The notes under the pieces: model-generated
The model's input: the letters and a program-made list of their open reading frames with translations, nothing else
Databases searched by the model: none
What the model was told of the DNA's origin: nothing
Part shown: positions 25,970 to 37,246 of the stretch, in pieces
Position numbering within the stretch: the stretch's first letter is position 1
Layout of the letters: every line of letters begins with the position of its first letter
Position numbers and translations under genes: made by a program
NCBI GenBank assembly: GCA_037367355.1
Contig: CM074697.1
Location: 2,666,001-2,730,000, forward strand
DNA: 64,000 nucleotides
Reading direction: 5' to 3'
Origin: Neoscytalidium dimidiatum
Taxonomy: Eukaryota; Ascomycota; Dothideomycetes; Botryosphaeriales; Botryosphaeriaceae

Positions 25970-28900
25970 TCACACCCTCTTTGCGTCAAACAGCGTAAGG
26001 CTCAACGCGGTGTCGTTTGGACCCGAACCACTCGTTGAATCGGGTAGAATTTCCCAGCGACGAGGATGATACGGTATTGGCTTGCCGTATTCGGTCGGCT
26101 GATGGGCGATCGTACCGCTAGTGTGGGCTGTCGCACCAGTGCCTGCGGCTCCATGGCGCTGCTGCTGCGCTTGAGATCGCTGCGCTTGCGCCTGCCAGAA
26201 GCCCTGGTGCTGATGTTGTGATGCCGTACCGCGGGCTGCAGCCGCAGCAGTGGCAAGATTGTTGGTAGTAGAGTTGCCATTCGAAGGCTGCGGTTGGGTC
26301 GGTGTGACGAGTCCGAGCCAAGAGTCTTGTATGGCCGCAGGAACGCCGAGTATGAAAGCAATGCGAGGGTCGTGCGCCGGTTTGGTGGATTCGTATTTGA
26401 GTAGTTGGGTGCGAGCATCATCAGGGAGATCGTCAGACAAAGATGCGGCAACGTCGAGGATGTATTCCGTAAGTCGAGGAAACGGCTGAAGCTCCGGATG
26501 CAGGAGGAAGGTTCGCAAGGTCCAGAGAAGACTTGCTTGATGGCTAGTACCTGTTTTGCTGGGTTGACAGATGGATTTGTGGACAACGATCAGATGGAGC
26601 ATGGCGCAGATCCTAGCAACAGTTAGCAACTGAATTTATGGAACTCGGAGTCCTACGAACCATGGGCAGAGAGCATTGGCGATAGTAGAGCCCTGCCGCA
26701 TTCTCCACACATCCTCTTTCGACTCGCTCACTTGGTTGGATTGGTTAGACGGAGCGAGCAACTCAAGCAAGGTCCGAAGCTTCTCAAGTATCGAAGCGCA
26801 AATCTGGCCCTGGGATTTGTCGTCTATGCTCCAAGCGGTTAAGTTGAGCACAGATAGATATCTGTGGAGCATTCTCTGATGTTCTTCTTTGCTCGAGGTG
26901 GACTCCTCCACGCTTAAGCGTGCCTTTGAGAGGCTAGATACGGCAGAGAGCACGTGAGTCTCGGCATATTCGCGAATCTGTGATGATATCAGCATTTGTT
27001 TCCTTCGTCGGACCTAGTAGGCTTGACATACCTTCCTGGTCATCTCCACGTCCAAACCGGTCAAGAGATCAGACCAGATGGATTTGTCATTTTCCACAGC
27101 TTCTTTGACAGCTTGAATTATCGCATCTGCCACGCCAATCTCGCCCTCTTCGTCGGAAAGGACCTGGATCTTGAAAAGCAATTGCAGCTCTAACTGACAG
27201 AAAGGAACTGAAAGGTCGTCTGCCGCATTCACAAGGGTGCTCGCCTGATCCTCGGCATCGAGGTTCGCAAGACCTAAACTGCTGCTTGGGTCCATCAGAG
27301 CATCGAACAGTGTCTTGACAAGTGTCGATCGCTTCTCATCCAGAGCCATAGCAGCCTCTGCGTTATCTGAAGGAGGACTGATGCCCATTGCCACGCAGAA
27401 ATCTTGCGCATTGCGAGATGCGTGGTACCGAAGAACCCTGAGCAGGCGCTGATTCTGCAGCAGTGCCTTAAGTTGAATCGGCTGACTGGAATCCTTGGAA
27501 TCCGAGCATAGCTCGATAGCTTGCCGTAGGAGTTGCAGAGCTGTACACTGAGATCTTTGACACAGTTTCTCCTGCTCGATTCGGTAGCGGTAGATTTCCT
27601 GTACCAACCCAAAGCCTTGAAGGCCCTCCATTGGAAGAATGGCATCCAGCACATGAAGAGAAGCGTTGGCGGCAGCTGAGACATTTGTTTTCCGCAGAAA
27701 ACCAATGGTGGTCTCAGAGAATGATATGAAGTTATCCAGGGACAGTGATCCGGAGCCGACTGCGCATGGAAGAATGTGTGAAAGCGACTGCCCATTGCTG
27801 AGCATCATGCTGGAGATCGTGTCAGACATGTGGCGGTCGAAAGTCTTGTCGTCGAAAGCTTTCAAACGCTGAAGCCACTGTCCGAATTTGCTGCTTCTCC
27901 CATCTTCCTTGCCTATCTGCTCCTCAATCCGCGTCACAACCTTCGCGAAGACTCTAGCAACCATATTCTCGTCCATGCTGGTCCCACTTGCCAGGATGCG
28001 ATCAATTTCCTCATCAAAGTCCATCTTACCGCTGTGGAAATCGGCCATATTGTCTGAAGCCGGGGAGCAGGCCGCAACGGCCGACTTTTGTTCTAAACGA
28101 GTGAGATCTGAGGTGAGCTGGACGACTAAGTTAGGCTCTTCTTGCAATCGACAACACAGGTCGGCCAGCGCAAGGAGAAATGAACGTTCCAGCGGCTTCT
28201 CCAATCTGGACTTTACATATTGCTCGACAAGATTGTTGAACAATGGTCGGAGTGCGCCGATTGCGGCGAATGTGCGGTGATGGCGATTGAGGGTATCTGC
28301 GATAGCAGCGAAGACCGTCATATCGTCGGATTGCATAGCAATGCCTAGAATATCTGCTAGAATAGCGAAGTCTTCGAGCTGCTCCACCACATCTCTGATG
28401 GCATAGAAACGGGACGCGGTGAGGGTATAGTCATCTCGCATCTCGTCATCTTCGAGCGATGGACTACAAGTCGTTAGTAAAGCTCGATGCGATGGGTTTT
28501 GCATAACATACTCTAGTCGGGCTAGGAGCTCTTGGCGTAACCATCTACTTATTTCAAGTCTAACATTCGTGCTTAAGTCGGCGAAAGGGATGTTAAAACT
28601 AATATCGGCCCCGGTGTTGGGCCCGAAGATGGTCCAAAGTTGTTTGAGAATAGCACTATGGTCGTCCATAAGCGCCATGGCCTCATAGGCACCGTTCTGA
28701 AGGGTCGTTTGGAGAAGCGTTTGACGAAGATTGAGGACGTGTTCTGGAAGATCCTGCAGGGGGATCTCCGCGATCAGACGGACACTACACGACTCGCTCT
28801 TGGTGCACATTAGCTTAAGTTGTGGCAGAAAGGGGTTGTGGGGCAATCTCACTTTGGTGACATCTCCACCAGCAGATAAACTTCCACTAGCAATCAGCCA

Positions 28901-30835
28901 CTGAAGATATCTGCCGACAGAAAAATGTTTCGAACGCACAAGTTCTGCCACGAGTCTGAAAAAATCCCGATGCTTGATACCCTTCAGCTTCTGACAGTCG
29001 CTCAAGACGGCCAGGATAGCGCTATCGATATCAATTCCTCGAGACTTCCATTTTCGAAGCAGACGGACTGCAATGTATAGCCTGTGTGACCCCTCTCGAT
29101 ACAAGGTGCAAGCCCATTGCAGCACGGTGACTGCAAGTCCATGGGTGTCTGACATGATTGTCAAGCATTTTGTGGAGAATTCATTGAGGTCGAAATCCAG
29201 AGAGATGGCGTCCAAAGCTGAAAGAACGCTCTTTTGCGGGGACTGGTGATTCTGTGTCGGCTTGTAATTCCAGCTGCTTAACCGTTCGTTTCTCCTGATG
29301 ACGGAACGGACGGCACTATGCAGTGCAGGCGGAATGCTGCTAGCATTCAGCATATTCTCGAATATGTGCTTGTGCTTCCTCCATGTTCTTGGTATGATCA
29401 TACAGTTGCGGTGACCTATCAAAAGGTTGCCGAGCAACTGTCTCGCGCGCAAGACAAGAGGATTGTCGACCTCGATGTTGTCACTCGATGTCATGTTATC
29501 GAGATGCAGGAGCAATGCTTCGGTTAAGCGCCGTCCTCGCCGTCTCAGAGAAACAAGATCTTGCCAGTAGATCTGAACCATGAGAAACCAGATCGGGAGA
29601 CGCTCGACTTCGGTGCTTTCCAGGGAGGTGAGGAGCCAGTCGAGATAGTGGTCCTGATCCAGAAGACGCTCGGTGTACAGCTGGGAGGCAAGGCGAATGG
29701 TATAATCCATCTTGTCCCGCCAGCCTTCTTGGCCGCACGCACTGATGGTGCTGTCGACAAATTGCTCGACAAATACCGTCCATTCGCGGACCCACTTGAG
29801 CTCGCCACCCATCCCGCCGGTGCTACTTGCCCCTTTGCGCATCCATGCGCGCATTTCATTCGCGCCAACACATTTCGCCAGCCATATGGCACGCGCGATG
29901 GGGATGTTCTTGCTGAGACACTGTTCAAGCAGGAGTTTGCCCCGAATGCCGTGTGGTATCCTGCGCTTCGGTGGTAGTGAGGGATTGGCCAAATCTCGGA
30001 GCCATTCTTCGCGTTGGGTATCCTTAACTGTAATTCTTGGGGGTGGTTTGAAGGTTGAGGGTTCTCTCACCCGTCCAGAGGCTTGACGCTTCTCGAGCAC
30101 CTGGACAAAAAGTGAAGATAAGGTTTGAAGGGTCGACTTGTTCTTGATTTGCGGTCCGATAGATGACTTCCCCGCATTGAGGTCAACCTGACCCTTGCGA
30201 TCATCAAAGTAGCCGACCTTCACGACCTCGGCCGACAGGTTATCCTCCGGGTGGTTTCCAGCCCAGGGATAAAAGTCGACCGCCTTTCCACGCGACACTC
30301 GCACGGCGTCGGGAGGAGGCTCCACGAGACCATTGCGCAGCGCCGTGTCCTTCTTCACGCCGCCGGCCGACGAAACCGCCCTCGCTCCCTGCGAATATCG
30401 CTTATGCACGCGGAATCCCGGGCGTGGAGGCAGCGGCAGGCTCCCACAATTTGAGATGGCTGTGGAGCGCAGGGCGGCGGAGGCGGCTCTTCCGAAACCC
30501 GAGGTGGCAGCGTCGGAGATATCCTCGAAGGAGATCTGGGGGCGGCCACGGGGAGGGGGTCGGGAGAAACCATCCTGCACGACGAACTGAGCGTCCTGCG
30601 CGGCCCAGCGAGGGTCGTCTGCAGCGTTGGCCTGCTTCGGGGCGTGGTGCTTCGGCGGCGCATCAGCAGCCGGCGGCTTGACCTCGTCGGCGGTCAGGTC
30701 GATCACATCGGCCGGCGGGCGAGCATTGGACGAGAAGGCGTGCTGCTGGACGGCGGGTCGGCCTTGGATGGGTGGGCGCGGGAGACCTCCAGCGGTGGTG
30801 CGCTGAGCTGCAGTCGGGCCAGGACGGGAAGTCAT
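25970..30835 (-). CDS. SRB8: Mediator of RNA polymerase II transcription subunit 12 (Srb8)
   Basis: Nuclear scaffold subunit of the Mediator CDK8 kinase module, which it links to cyclin C/CDK8 in repressing or tuning transcription. Three minus-strand exons, 30835-27032, 26977-26661 and 26612-25970, give 1587 residues, normal for filamentous fungi. A disordered N-terminus (VIDLTADEV) precedes the Med12 signature (PPPRITVKDTQREEWLRDLA, LPPKRRIPHGIRGKLLLEQC, IPIARAIWLAKCVGANEMRA, ELKWVREWTVFVEQF) around residues 240-345. The rest is helical and poorly conserved, as in the family, ending with a Gln-rich stretch. Introns are 54 and 48 nt; the second has a non-consensus GTTCGT donor but a perfect TGCTAAC branch site, and its joint restores PWICAM. 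The start at 30835 has a G at -3. It is divergent from the Asterix-like gene. Confidence 0.92.
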
Positions 30836-31629
30836 CGCATTGAGGCTCCATGCGTGATCAGGCGCGGCAAGGCATGTTCACTGCGAGGGTAATGAGGGCG
30901 AGGGTTGGGGGCAGTGGCAGGCAGGGAGGATCGGACATCTGGCGGGGTCAGCGTGGGAGTCGAGCAGCGAGGGTGGACGTACGGGCGCAGCGAGCAGGGT
31001 GAGGGTTGGGGTGGTGGGCTGAATGAAGAGTGAGGTATGGGCGGCGCGGTGCGAGACAGCCGGAGGACCAGGATGCGCCGATCTCCCAGCGAGCTTAGTG
31101 GCCGTAAGCGCCTCTCGCGCTCGCCGCAGGCTTGCGTGATGAGATGCCCTGGGTGACCAGCCGTCCGGGGGAGATAGCCAAAAGAAGCACAGGCTCTTCG
31201 GCTGTGTCCGCGGTGCCAGATCTCGGCCTGGCAGACCCTTCCATGGCCTGGTCTGAGTCGGCGTCGGCGTCGGCGTCTTGCGTCTGCGCTGCGCTGCTCT
31301 GCCCTGACCGCTGCCGGCGGCGATGGTGCACTCGTGATTACATCCGACAGTGACAGGCAATCTACGCCGGCTGCCGTCTCCACCTGCGCGTCGCTGCGCT
31401 GCGGCAGCAGAGCACTTGCGCCGCCGTCGCCGCCGCCGCCGCCCCGAGCGGCCGCGGACATCCTTGCGCGCCAGCACCCTGCCCTGCCCACCCTGCGCGA
31501 CCGCACCGGGCGTGGCTTCGGAACTAGATTCGCCCAGGCCCTGAGCAGCCGAAACAGACCTCCGCCATTCATTCAACACCAAACAAATCTGGGGCCCCAA
31601 CCACCCTCAGCCCACCGCACACCACCGCC
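30836..31629. promoter_or_regulatory. Shared divergent promoter region (Med12 / Asterix-like)
   Basis: The 794 bases between the two opposed start codons are GC-rich with short GGC/GTC and GCC runs (for example around 31256-31278 and 31423-31445). A 246-codon minus-strand frame crosses much of it but shows only Arg/Pro/Ala-rich composition and ends beyond the Med12 start in another frame, so I treat it as leader and promoter DNA. Confidence 0.55.
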
Positions 31630-32469
31630 ATGGCTGCCCGGAAAGACATGCGTCGCGACGACTTGAGTATGCTGCTGCTGCTGCTTCTGCCGCCGCCCGC
31701 ACGCCCTGCCCACGCGCCCCCACCCGCCTCGCGCCCCATACGAACCACCTGTCGTCACGTTGCAGCCACGTGAAAGCTGACCAACTTTGCTTGCTGCAGT
31801 CGTCCCCTACGCCGACCCGAACGAGAAGGCAAATTCCGACCCGGATTTCGCTGGTATGCACGCTGCCCGTTGCTTCACAGCGCCCGCGTGCTAACGGCCT
31901 GCTAGGCACCATGGCCAGCACCCTCCCCATGGCCGCGGTGAGTTTTCTAGTCGGACTTCCCGACCGGTCCCCAACGCTGACTTGGCGCAATAGATCTTTA
32001 CGAGGAACAAGTAAGCTCTTTCCGACGGCGCGCTGGGGCCACGACTCTCGAGGAGATGCTAATGCCGCGGACCCGAAACAGGATGATCGGCTGGTACGTA
32101 TGCACGACCGCCCCTTGCGCTGGTCTAGCGACGCGTGCTGACTCCAGCGTAGGACCGCCGTCATCTTTGCCCTTCAGACCTGGCTGGCGGAAACGCCGGA
32201 GCAGAAGAAGAAGGCCACCACTCCTGGCTACTTCAGCGTCCTGATGGCCTGTAAGTGGGCCCTGCTGCGTTTAATGAGACTCGCTGCTAACTTTGGCGCA
32301 ATAGTCATGTCCCTGCTGGTCGTACGTATAAAGACTGCTGAGACCCACGGCCGCAAATATACTAACAGCTATCTCCTAGTCCTACATGCCTCTCTTCCTC
32401 CCGCCGCCTCCCGCCAGGGCCAAGGCAGGCTCCGGCACCGAGGCTCCGGCAGCAGTGCCCCCGGCCTAG
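31630..32469 (+). CDS. Asterix/WDR83OS-like ER membrane protein (PAT complex type), eight exons
   Basis: Small membrane protein; in animals the family member Asterix partners CCDC47 in the PAT complex, which shields hydrophilic transmembrane segments in the ER. Eight exons (31630-31666, 31800-31853, 31906-31937, 31994-32010, 32082-32093, 32153-32250, 32305-32321, 32380-32469) encode 118 residues. The start MAARKDMRRDDLIVPYADPN and the segment ASTLPMAAIFTRNKMIGWTA fit the fungal family. Hydrophobic stretches lie at about 55-65 and 85-99 (YFSVLMAFMSLLVSYMPLFL), and the tail is Pro/Ala-rich. The fifth exon is only 12 nt and two others are 17 nt. All junctions keep frame. No single reading frame shows this gene, so automated models could easily miss it. 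Confidence 0.85.
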
Positions 32470-33466
32470 GAGAAGTGCCGGCCGGTTGTACTAGTACGGA
32501 TAGACGGGGGGGTGGGGGGAGCATCCAGATAATACCAAATGCAAAAGCATATTCGCTGCATGACTCAATTTCCCTCAACGTTGTGACTGTTTCCAGTATT
32601 CTTGCTGCGCTCATTAAGCTTTCCGATTTGCCCGGAATCGGCACATGCGCTCGACAGGCCAGGCTGGGCACGTCGCGAATCCGGCTATTTGGAAGCAGAG
32701 TTGGGACAGGTGTCTTTGCGGGTATTAAAAGAAACAGCGATAGGCGTATATCACCGGAAGCTCTGCCGCCCGGAGGGCTAGACGGAGCATGGAACCAACG
32801 GTTGTGCGCGAGCAAGGGGCGTTTCAAAGGCCGGGAAGAATGATGTGTCGCCGCACGGTAAGGCGATCCGTGTTTCTGTGGGAAGGCGGTAGGCAAATCA
32901 CAGGCTTGGGCGTTGGAAGAGGTATCCCGTTCTTCGAGTTTCTCCAAGTCACTAGAGACGCACGCCCGCAGCTGACGCTCGTACGCTGACGTATTGTGGC
33001 AGTCGTGGCCCCCGGCCTTGAGCGGGCGCGCCCAGCAGCAGCCCCACGGGTGCGGTGCGAACAGGAGCACGACCGCAGTGGGAGTGCAGCGCGCGGAGTC
33101 ATCTGGCAACAGTTGTGGGCGGACGAGTGACAGAAAGTCTTGTTGCATGGTGCTCTCTGGTGGGCGCGACGCGGGCAGTGCAGGCTGCCGGTGGCTGTGA
33201 TAGGCGGCGGGCCTGCGTTCTGGCTCGGAAGTGGCGACTAGGCCTGGTTCTGACCTCTGACCGCCCCGCGCAGGCAAGCCCCCTCGTGCTAGTTGGCTTA
33301 TTTAGCAGCCCACTTGCCGCCCGAACTCTCCCTCGCCTTCCTCACAACGACAGACTCGATCAACTACCTGCGCCTCTCGACCACCACACTCCTCGCGACT
33401 CTCGCACCACTCAGCGCACACTCTTCCTACCACCACTTAGCAAGGGACCTCGCAAAAGATAGGTGT
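32470..33466. other. Spacer and eIF1 promoter
   Basis: No supported gene. A 302-codon minus-strand frame (32369-33277) runs through here and over the last Asterix exon, but it has no recognisable domain. The final 150 bases are pyrimidine-rich (CTCTCCCTCGCC and similar), typical of the leader of a highly expressed fungal gene. Confidence 0.5.
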
Positions 33467-33470
33467 ATGT
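33460..33470 (+). promoter_or_regulatory. Unusually weak start-codon context of eIF1
   Basis: The start reads GGTGTATGT: T at -3 and T at +4, the weakest combination among the genes whose start I checked here (most of the others have A or G at -3). Known biology: eIF1 enforces start-codon stringency and its own mRNA carries a poor context, giving negative autoregulation. The sequence shows the weak context; the control is inferred. Confidence 0.65.
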
Positions 33471-34202
33471 CCACTATCGAAAACCTCAAGACCTTCGGTG
33501 CGTATTGCCCGCCCCGCTCTGCCCACAGCCCACCTACCCCTCCGTCAGCCTGACGCCGCCTCACGCGTTCGCGCCCGCCCGACGCCTTTCGCCTCATCCG
33601 CAACGACAACTGTGCTTGCCTGCTCGGGCTCGTGGTCGCGAGTGCCGGCCTGTCCAACATCCGCCGATCTTTTACGTGAACGCGTCGCGCTGACCGCCTC
33701 GCTCTGCAGACCCCTTCGCCGAGGCCGACGAAGACACAGGCGAGACCAAGCAGTCTCAGAATTATATACATATTCGAATTCAACGTACGTCTTTCCCCCC
33801 CATGCAGTGGCGATCCTCGCGTCGTCACCCCATTGGCGCGAATCGGCGCTGGTCGCGTGCGACCCTCCTTTTGATGTGCGGCGGCTAATCCCTGGGACGT
33901 GCAGAGCGCAATGGCCGTAAGACCCTGACCACGGTCCAGGGCTTGCCCAAGAAGTTCGACCAGAAGAAGATCCTCAAGGTCATCAAGAAGAAGTTTGCCT
34001 GCAATGGCACCATCGTCAACGACTCGGAGATGGGCGAGGTGATCCAGCTTCAGGGTGACCAGCGCAAGGATGTCCAGGAGTTCCTCACCGACAAAAAGGA
34101 AGGCCTCGAGCTTGATGCCAAGACCATCAAGGTACGCTCAGTTTGTCCCTGCTTGCCTCTGAATTACGCTGACATTACCCCCTGCAGGTCCACGGTTTCT
34201 AA
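33467..34202 (+). CDS. SUI1: Translation initiation factor eIF1 (Sui1)
   Basis: Small factor that binds the 40S subunit near the P site and controls scanning and start-codon choice. Four exons, 33467-33497, 33710-33784, 33905-34131 and 34188-34202, give 115 residues, the usual length. It starts MSTIENLKTFDPFAEADED. The SUI1 domain (about 30-108) contains YIHIRIQQRNGRKTLTTVQG, DQKKILKVIKKKFACNGT, EMGEVIQLQGDQRKDV and ends IKVHGF, as in yeast and human eIF1. The last exon codes for only four residues plus the stop. The start context is weak (see the separate entry). Confidence 0.97.
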
Positions 34203-35638
34203 GCCCCCCTCCAGTTCGCCCCACCCGCCGCAGCGACTGAAGGAGATAACGCTTTTCTTCCACGGTATACGGGAACGACCTTACCGCGAGCGACCTCTTC
34301 CTCGCGGCACACCGTGCCTATTACTTCATTTGCTATGACCGGCTTTGTAACGGCGGTTACACCGGAGGCGGGCGTTGGCGAGATACCCATATGGCTGGAA
34401 CGGTTGCTTATGATTGCGGTCTTCTTTACTTCTTTTCCCATAATTCGGATTGGTGATTGGACGAGCTTTCCTTTTCTCTGCTTCATCATCGGCTTGAGAA
34501 GGGTTTGCGGGCTGCATTCTCTGAACGTACTCATTTTCCCTTTGGTAGTTAGGAATTCAGCTACGAGGAGGACATGGCTGCTTCAAGTAGACCATGGAGG
34601 GCGATCAATGCAGTTCTTTCGGTTCCTCTTTATGCCTCGTGTTTCCTGTGATTTCGTTTCGTTGCTGCGGTGAACGTGTACCGTGCAACCCGTGAAGTGC
34701 TGTCGATCATGATCGGCCGCCATCCTGCATCTCGAGGATCGGGGAAGCAAGACGAAACATCCCACCAAAGTAAACAAGACCTAGCTAAATCGTTGGCGTC
34801 CGCAGGATCGACACACGTCGCCGACCGTTCTCCAAATCTAGACAGCACCGCATTTTCCCTCCTTTCTGGCATTTCCGCGCACGTGACAAGAGATAGAGAA
34901 GGTCTTTCAAAACATAAATTTAGTTTTGTGGCGAATTCGCGGAACCGGAATCTTCAATAACCTTACAATCTCGTTTTACCTCGCGGCAGTACACACACAA
35001 ACACCGCAGTCGCGCAGTCTCATCCATTTCTTTCGCCTGCGGCTACTTCTCGGAATTCCCTAGCTGTCGACTGGTCCGTATCGGTGGGGTTAAGCATCAT
35101 GTGGGTAAAATCGTGGCTGGATGTGACGTGGACCAAATGCGAAACATGAGCCTAACCAGAGACAAAAGTGCTCTTGAAGTTGATTGTGAAGGAGAAGAGG
35201 GGTGAACATTTCGCGGATGTCGATAATAAGAGAGCCCGGCGACCATCTACCGGGGACGCCTACAGAAAGTCGATGCGGAAAGACAATAGCAACCCTGCGG
35301 TAGCTGGTATTGCTCAGTTTCTGGAAGAGGCCGCTGATGATCTCGTTTCGGAGTAACGAACGGTCACAGAATTCTATGATGCGTCTTATCAATTTCGTCT
35401 CTCGTCTCGGTCTATCAAGCATGGGTCCGGTATCCAAGATGCGCAAATCCGAACCCAGCGAAGTCGCGTTGGTAAAGAAGAGAAGAAGAGTAGAGAGAAT
35501 AGGAGACAGGGCTGTTCATAATAAGTGCAATAAGATAAATTACACAAAAGCCTTTTTGTTTGAGGGGGGGAAAAAGGAAAAGAGAAAACGAAAGGATATC
35601 TCTAGCGCCTCGTCTCATTTATGCAAGAACCTCCCGGC
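34203..35638. other. Intergenic region between convergent genes
   Basis: The 3' flanks of eIF1 (+) and of the PD-(D/E)XK-like gene (-). No supported gene; open frames are short (up to about 160 codons) and unlike any family I know. A G- and A-rich purine tract lies at about 35562-35600. Confidence 0.5.
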
Positions 35639-37003
35639 TCAAGCCACCGAGCGTAAATCCGACGTGCGCACCCCGGTGCCCCTCAACACAGCCTTGATCT
35701 CATCCTTGCATTCAGGACCGTGCACCATTAAACCCCACCGATGGATCTCATTGATCCAGCGTGCGAGCTCCCGCGCGGCAACCCAGTGCTGAGAGCAGTC
35801 CGCCGTCATAAGTCGCTCCATAACGCAGCCATCCCATTCGGCGGAAGCGTTGACACGCACGCGTAGGACCCAGATGATGTACTGGCTGCCCACGAAGGTA
35901 ATGCCGTAGTGACGCAAGTTGTCGATAGGAACCGGCGTCCACTGATCGTTTTTAGAAGCTACTGCAGAGCGGTAGAGGCGGAACCGATTGTAGAGCGCGA
36001 TGGCTCCGGCGGCGGCGACCTGAGCGATGGCAACGTCTTCAGGCTCGCCGTCGCGCTTGAACTCGATGGTGAGGTAAGGGCAGAGAGCGTTGCTCTTGAC
36101 GTACGTGACGGTCTGCACCTGGAACGAATACTCGTAGTTGAAGCCGCGCAGCGACAGCCAGTAGCTGCAATCCGGCCGCACGTCTCCAGCCCAAGTGGCA
36201 CCAGCAGCAACACTTTCCGGCCCTGGACCATCTTCCAGAAGTATCACCGGGGGAACTTGCCACGCGTCGTCGTCCGGAAGGGAAACGGGCTGGATCATGC
36301 GTTCGGCGCGCAGCAGCGAGTCTTCTGCCACACGCACCGCCCGCCGCTGGCCCCGGAAGAAGCAGTCCTTGCCAAAGGTGGCGAACTCAGCCTCGCAAAG
36401 ACCCCGCAGCCTCATCTCTCGGTATTCCTCCACGATACCCTCGAACCCGTGCGTGTCGTCCTCCACCCAAACTTCGGTTTGCGCCAGGCCGGGGAGCTGG
36501 CGGTAGTCGAGCGGCGCGTCGGCCGTGCCGAAGTGCGCGAACGCGCTTGGATTCGTTCGCCTGGTCTTGTCAATCTCAATGCGGCGTGGCTGGAGGATAA
36601 GTTCCGGAAAACGGGGACTGCGAACGTTGATGCGCGTGCCACGGGGCGTTGTGGCGGTATTGGCCGTCGAGCTGACAATAGAGGGCGTGCGCATCGAGCT
36701 CATTGGCGGCGACGGCGGCGGCGCTGGCCCATCTCTATCATCGCTGGGGGAGGTAGGAGCATATCGGCCACGTCCTCGTCTACTGGCGCGCCCAGCTGCC
36801 CGCGGGAGTTGTGACATTTTCTGCCTGCGCACGCGCTTCCAGAGCTGCGCCGTGTCGGACGGGTTCGTCGCTGGTGGGGCAAAAAGCTGGTTTGCCGATG
36901 CGTTGAGGCTAGTGAGATTAGTTGTGGGCATGTAGTTTGATGAAAAGTAAGCAGACATTGTTTTCGAATGGAGGACGTTGCGAGGTTGGACTGTAATAAG
37001 CAA
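35639..37003 (-). CDS. Hypothetical protein with PD-(D/E)XK nuclease-like core
   Basis: A single open frame of 454 codons (439 if it starts at the second Met, 36958, MSAYFSSN, which I think equally likely). The first 130 residues are disordered, Ser/Pro/Arg-rich. The folded part resembles fungal hypothetical proteins with RPDCSYWLSLRG, then about 30 residues on CPYLTIEFKRDGE, then a helical AQVAAAGAIALYNRFRLYR. Asp278 after a Pro, with Glu314-x-Lys316 on a predicted strand, fits a PD-(D/E)XK nuclease core. A C-terminal part (HYGITFVGSQYIIWVLR, LARWINEIHRWGL) is also typical of that group. Whether it cuts nucleic acid is not known. An AT-rich 200-bp patch lies just upstream (37080-37240). Confidence 0.7.
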   Translation of the reverse strand: MLITVQPRNVLHSKTMSAYFSSNYMPTTNLTSLNASANQLFAPPATNPSDTAQLWKRVRRQKMSQLPRAAGRASRRGRGRYAPTSPSDDRDGPAPPPSPPMSSMRTPSIVSSTANTATTPRGTRINVRSPRFPELILQPRRIEIDKTRRTNPSAFAHFGTADAPLDYRQLPGLAQTEVWVEDDTHGFEGIVEEYREMRLRGLCEAEFATFGKDCFFRGQRRAVRVAEDSLLRAERMIQPVSLPDDDAWQVPPVILLEDGPGPESVAAGATWAGDVRPDCSYWLSLRGFNYEYSFQVQTVTYVKSNALCPYLTIEFKRDGEPEDVAIAQVAAAGAIALYNRFRLYRSAVASKNDQWTPVPIDNLRHYGITFVGSQYIIWVLRVRVNASAEWDGCVMERLMTADCSQHWVAARELARWINEIHRWGLMVHGPECKDEIKAVLRGTGVRTSDLRSVA

Positions 37004-37246
37004 GCTGCTAGATGGTGTGCTTAGTGCTGTTCGTTATGGCGTTGCCCGGAGCAACCGGGGTTTTAACGTAACTAGCGCCCGTCATCCGTCCTCCGCACCC
37101 GCCCAAAGCGTTTCATCTATAACCCAACCAGAATTCTAAGATATATAGATTATATTACAATTTTAAATCTTACTACACTGCTGCTGTAGCTATATCAAGC
37201 TAGTTGAGTAAATTAGCTTTCTTAGATATATACTCTGTCTTTATCC

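Noticed and set aside
30832..31572. 246-codon minus-strand frame upstream of Med12
   Set aside because: Lies in the divergent promoter region, overlaps the Med12 start in another frame and has only Arg/Pro/Ala-rich composition.
32369..33277. 302-codon minus-strand frame
   Set aside because: Overlaps the last Asterix exon and the eIF1 promoter; no domain, composition like random GC-rich sequence.
35909..36814. 301-codon plus-strand frame
   Set aside because: Antisense to the PD-(D/E)XK-like gene, without recognisable motifs.
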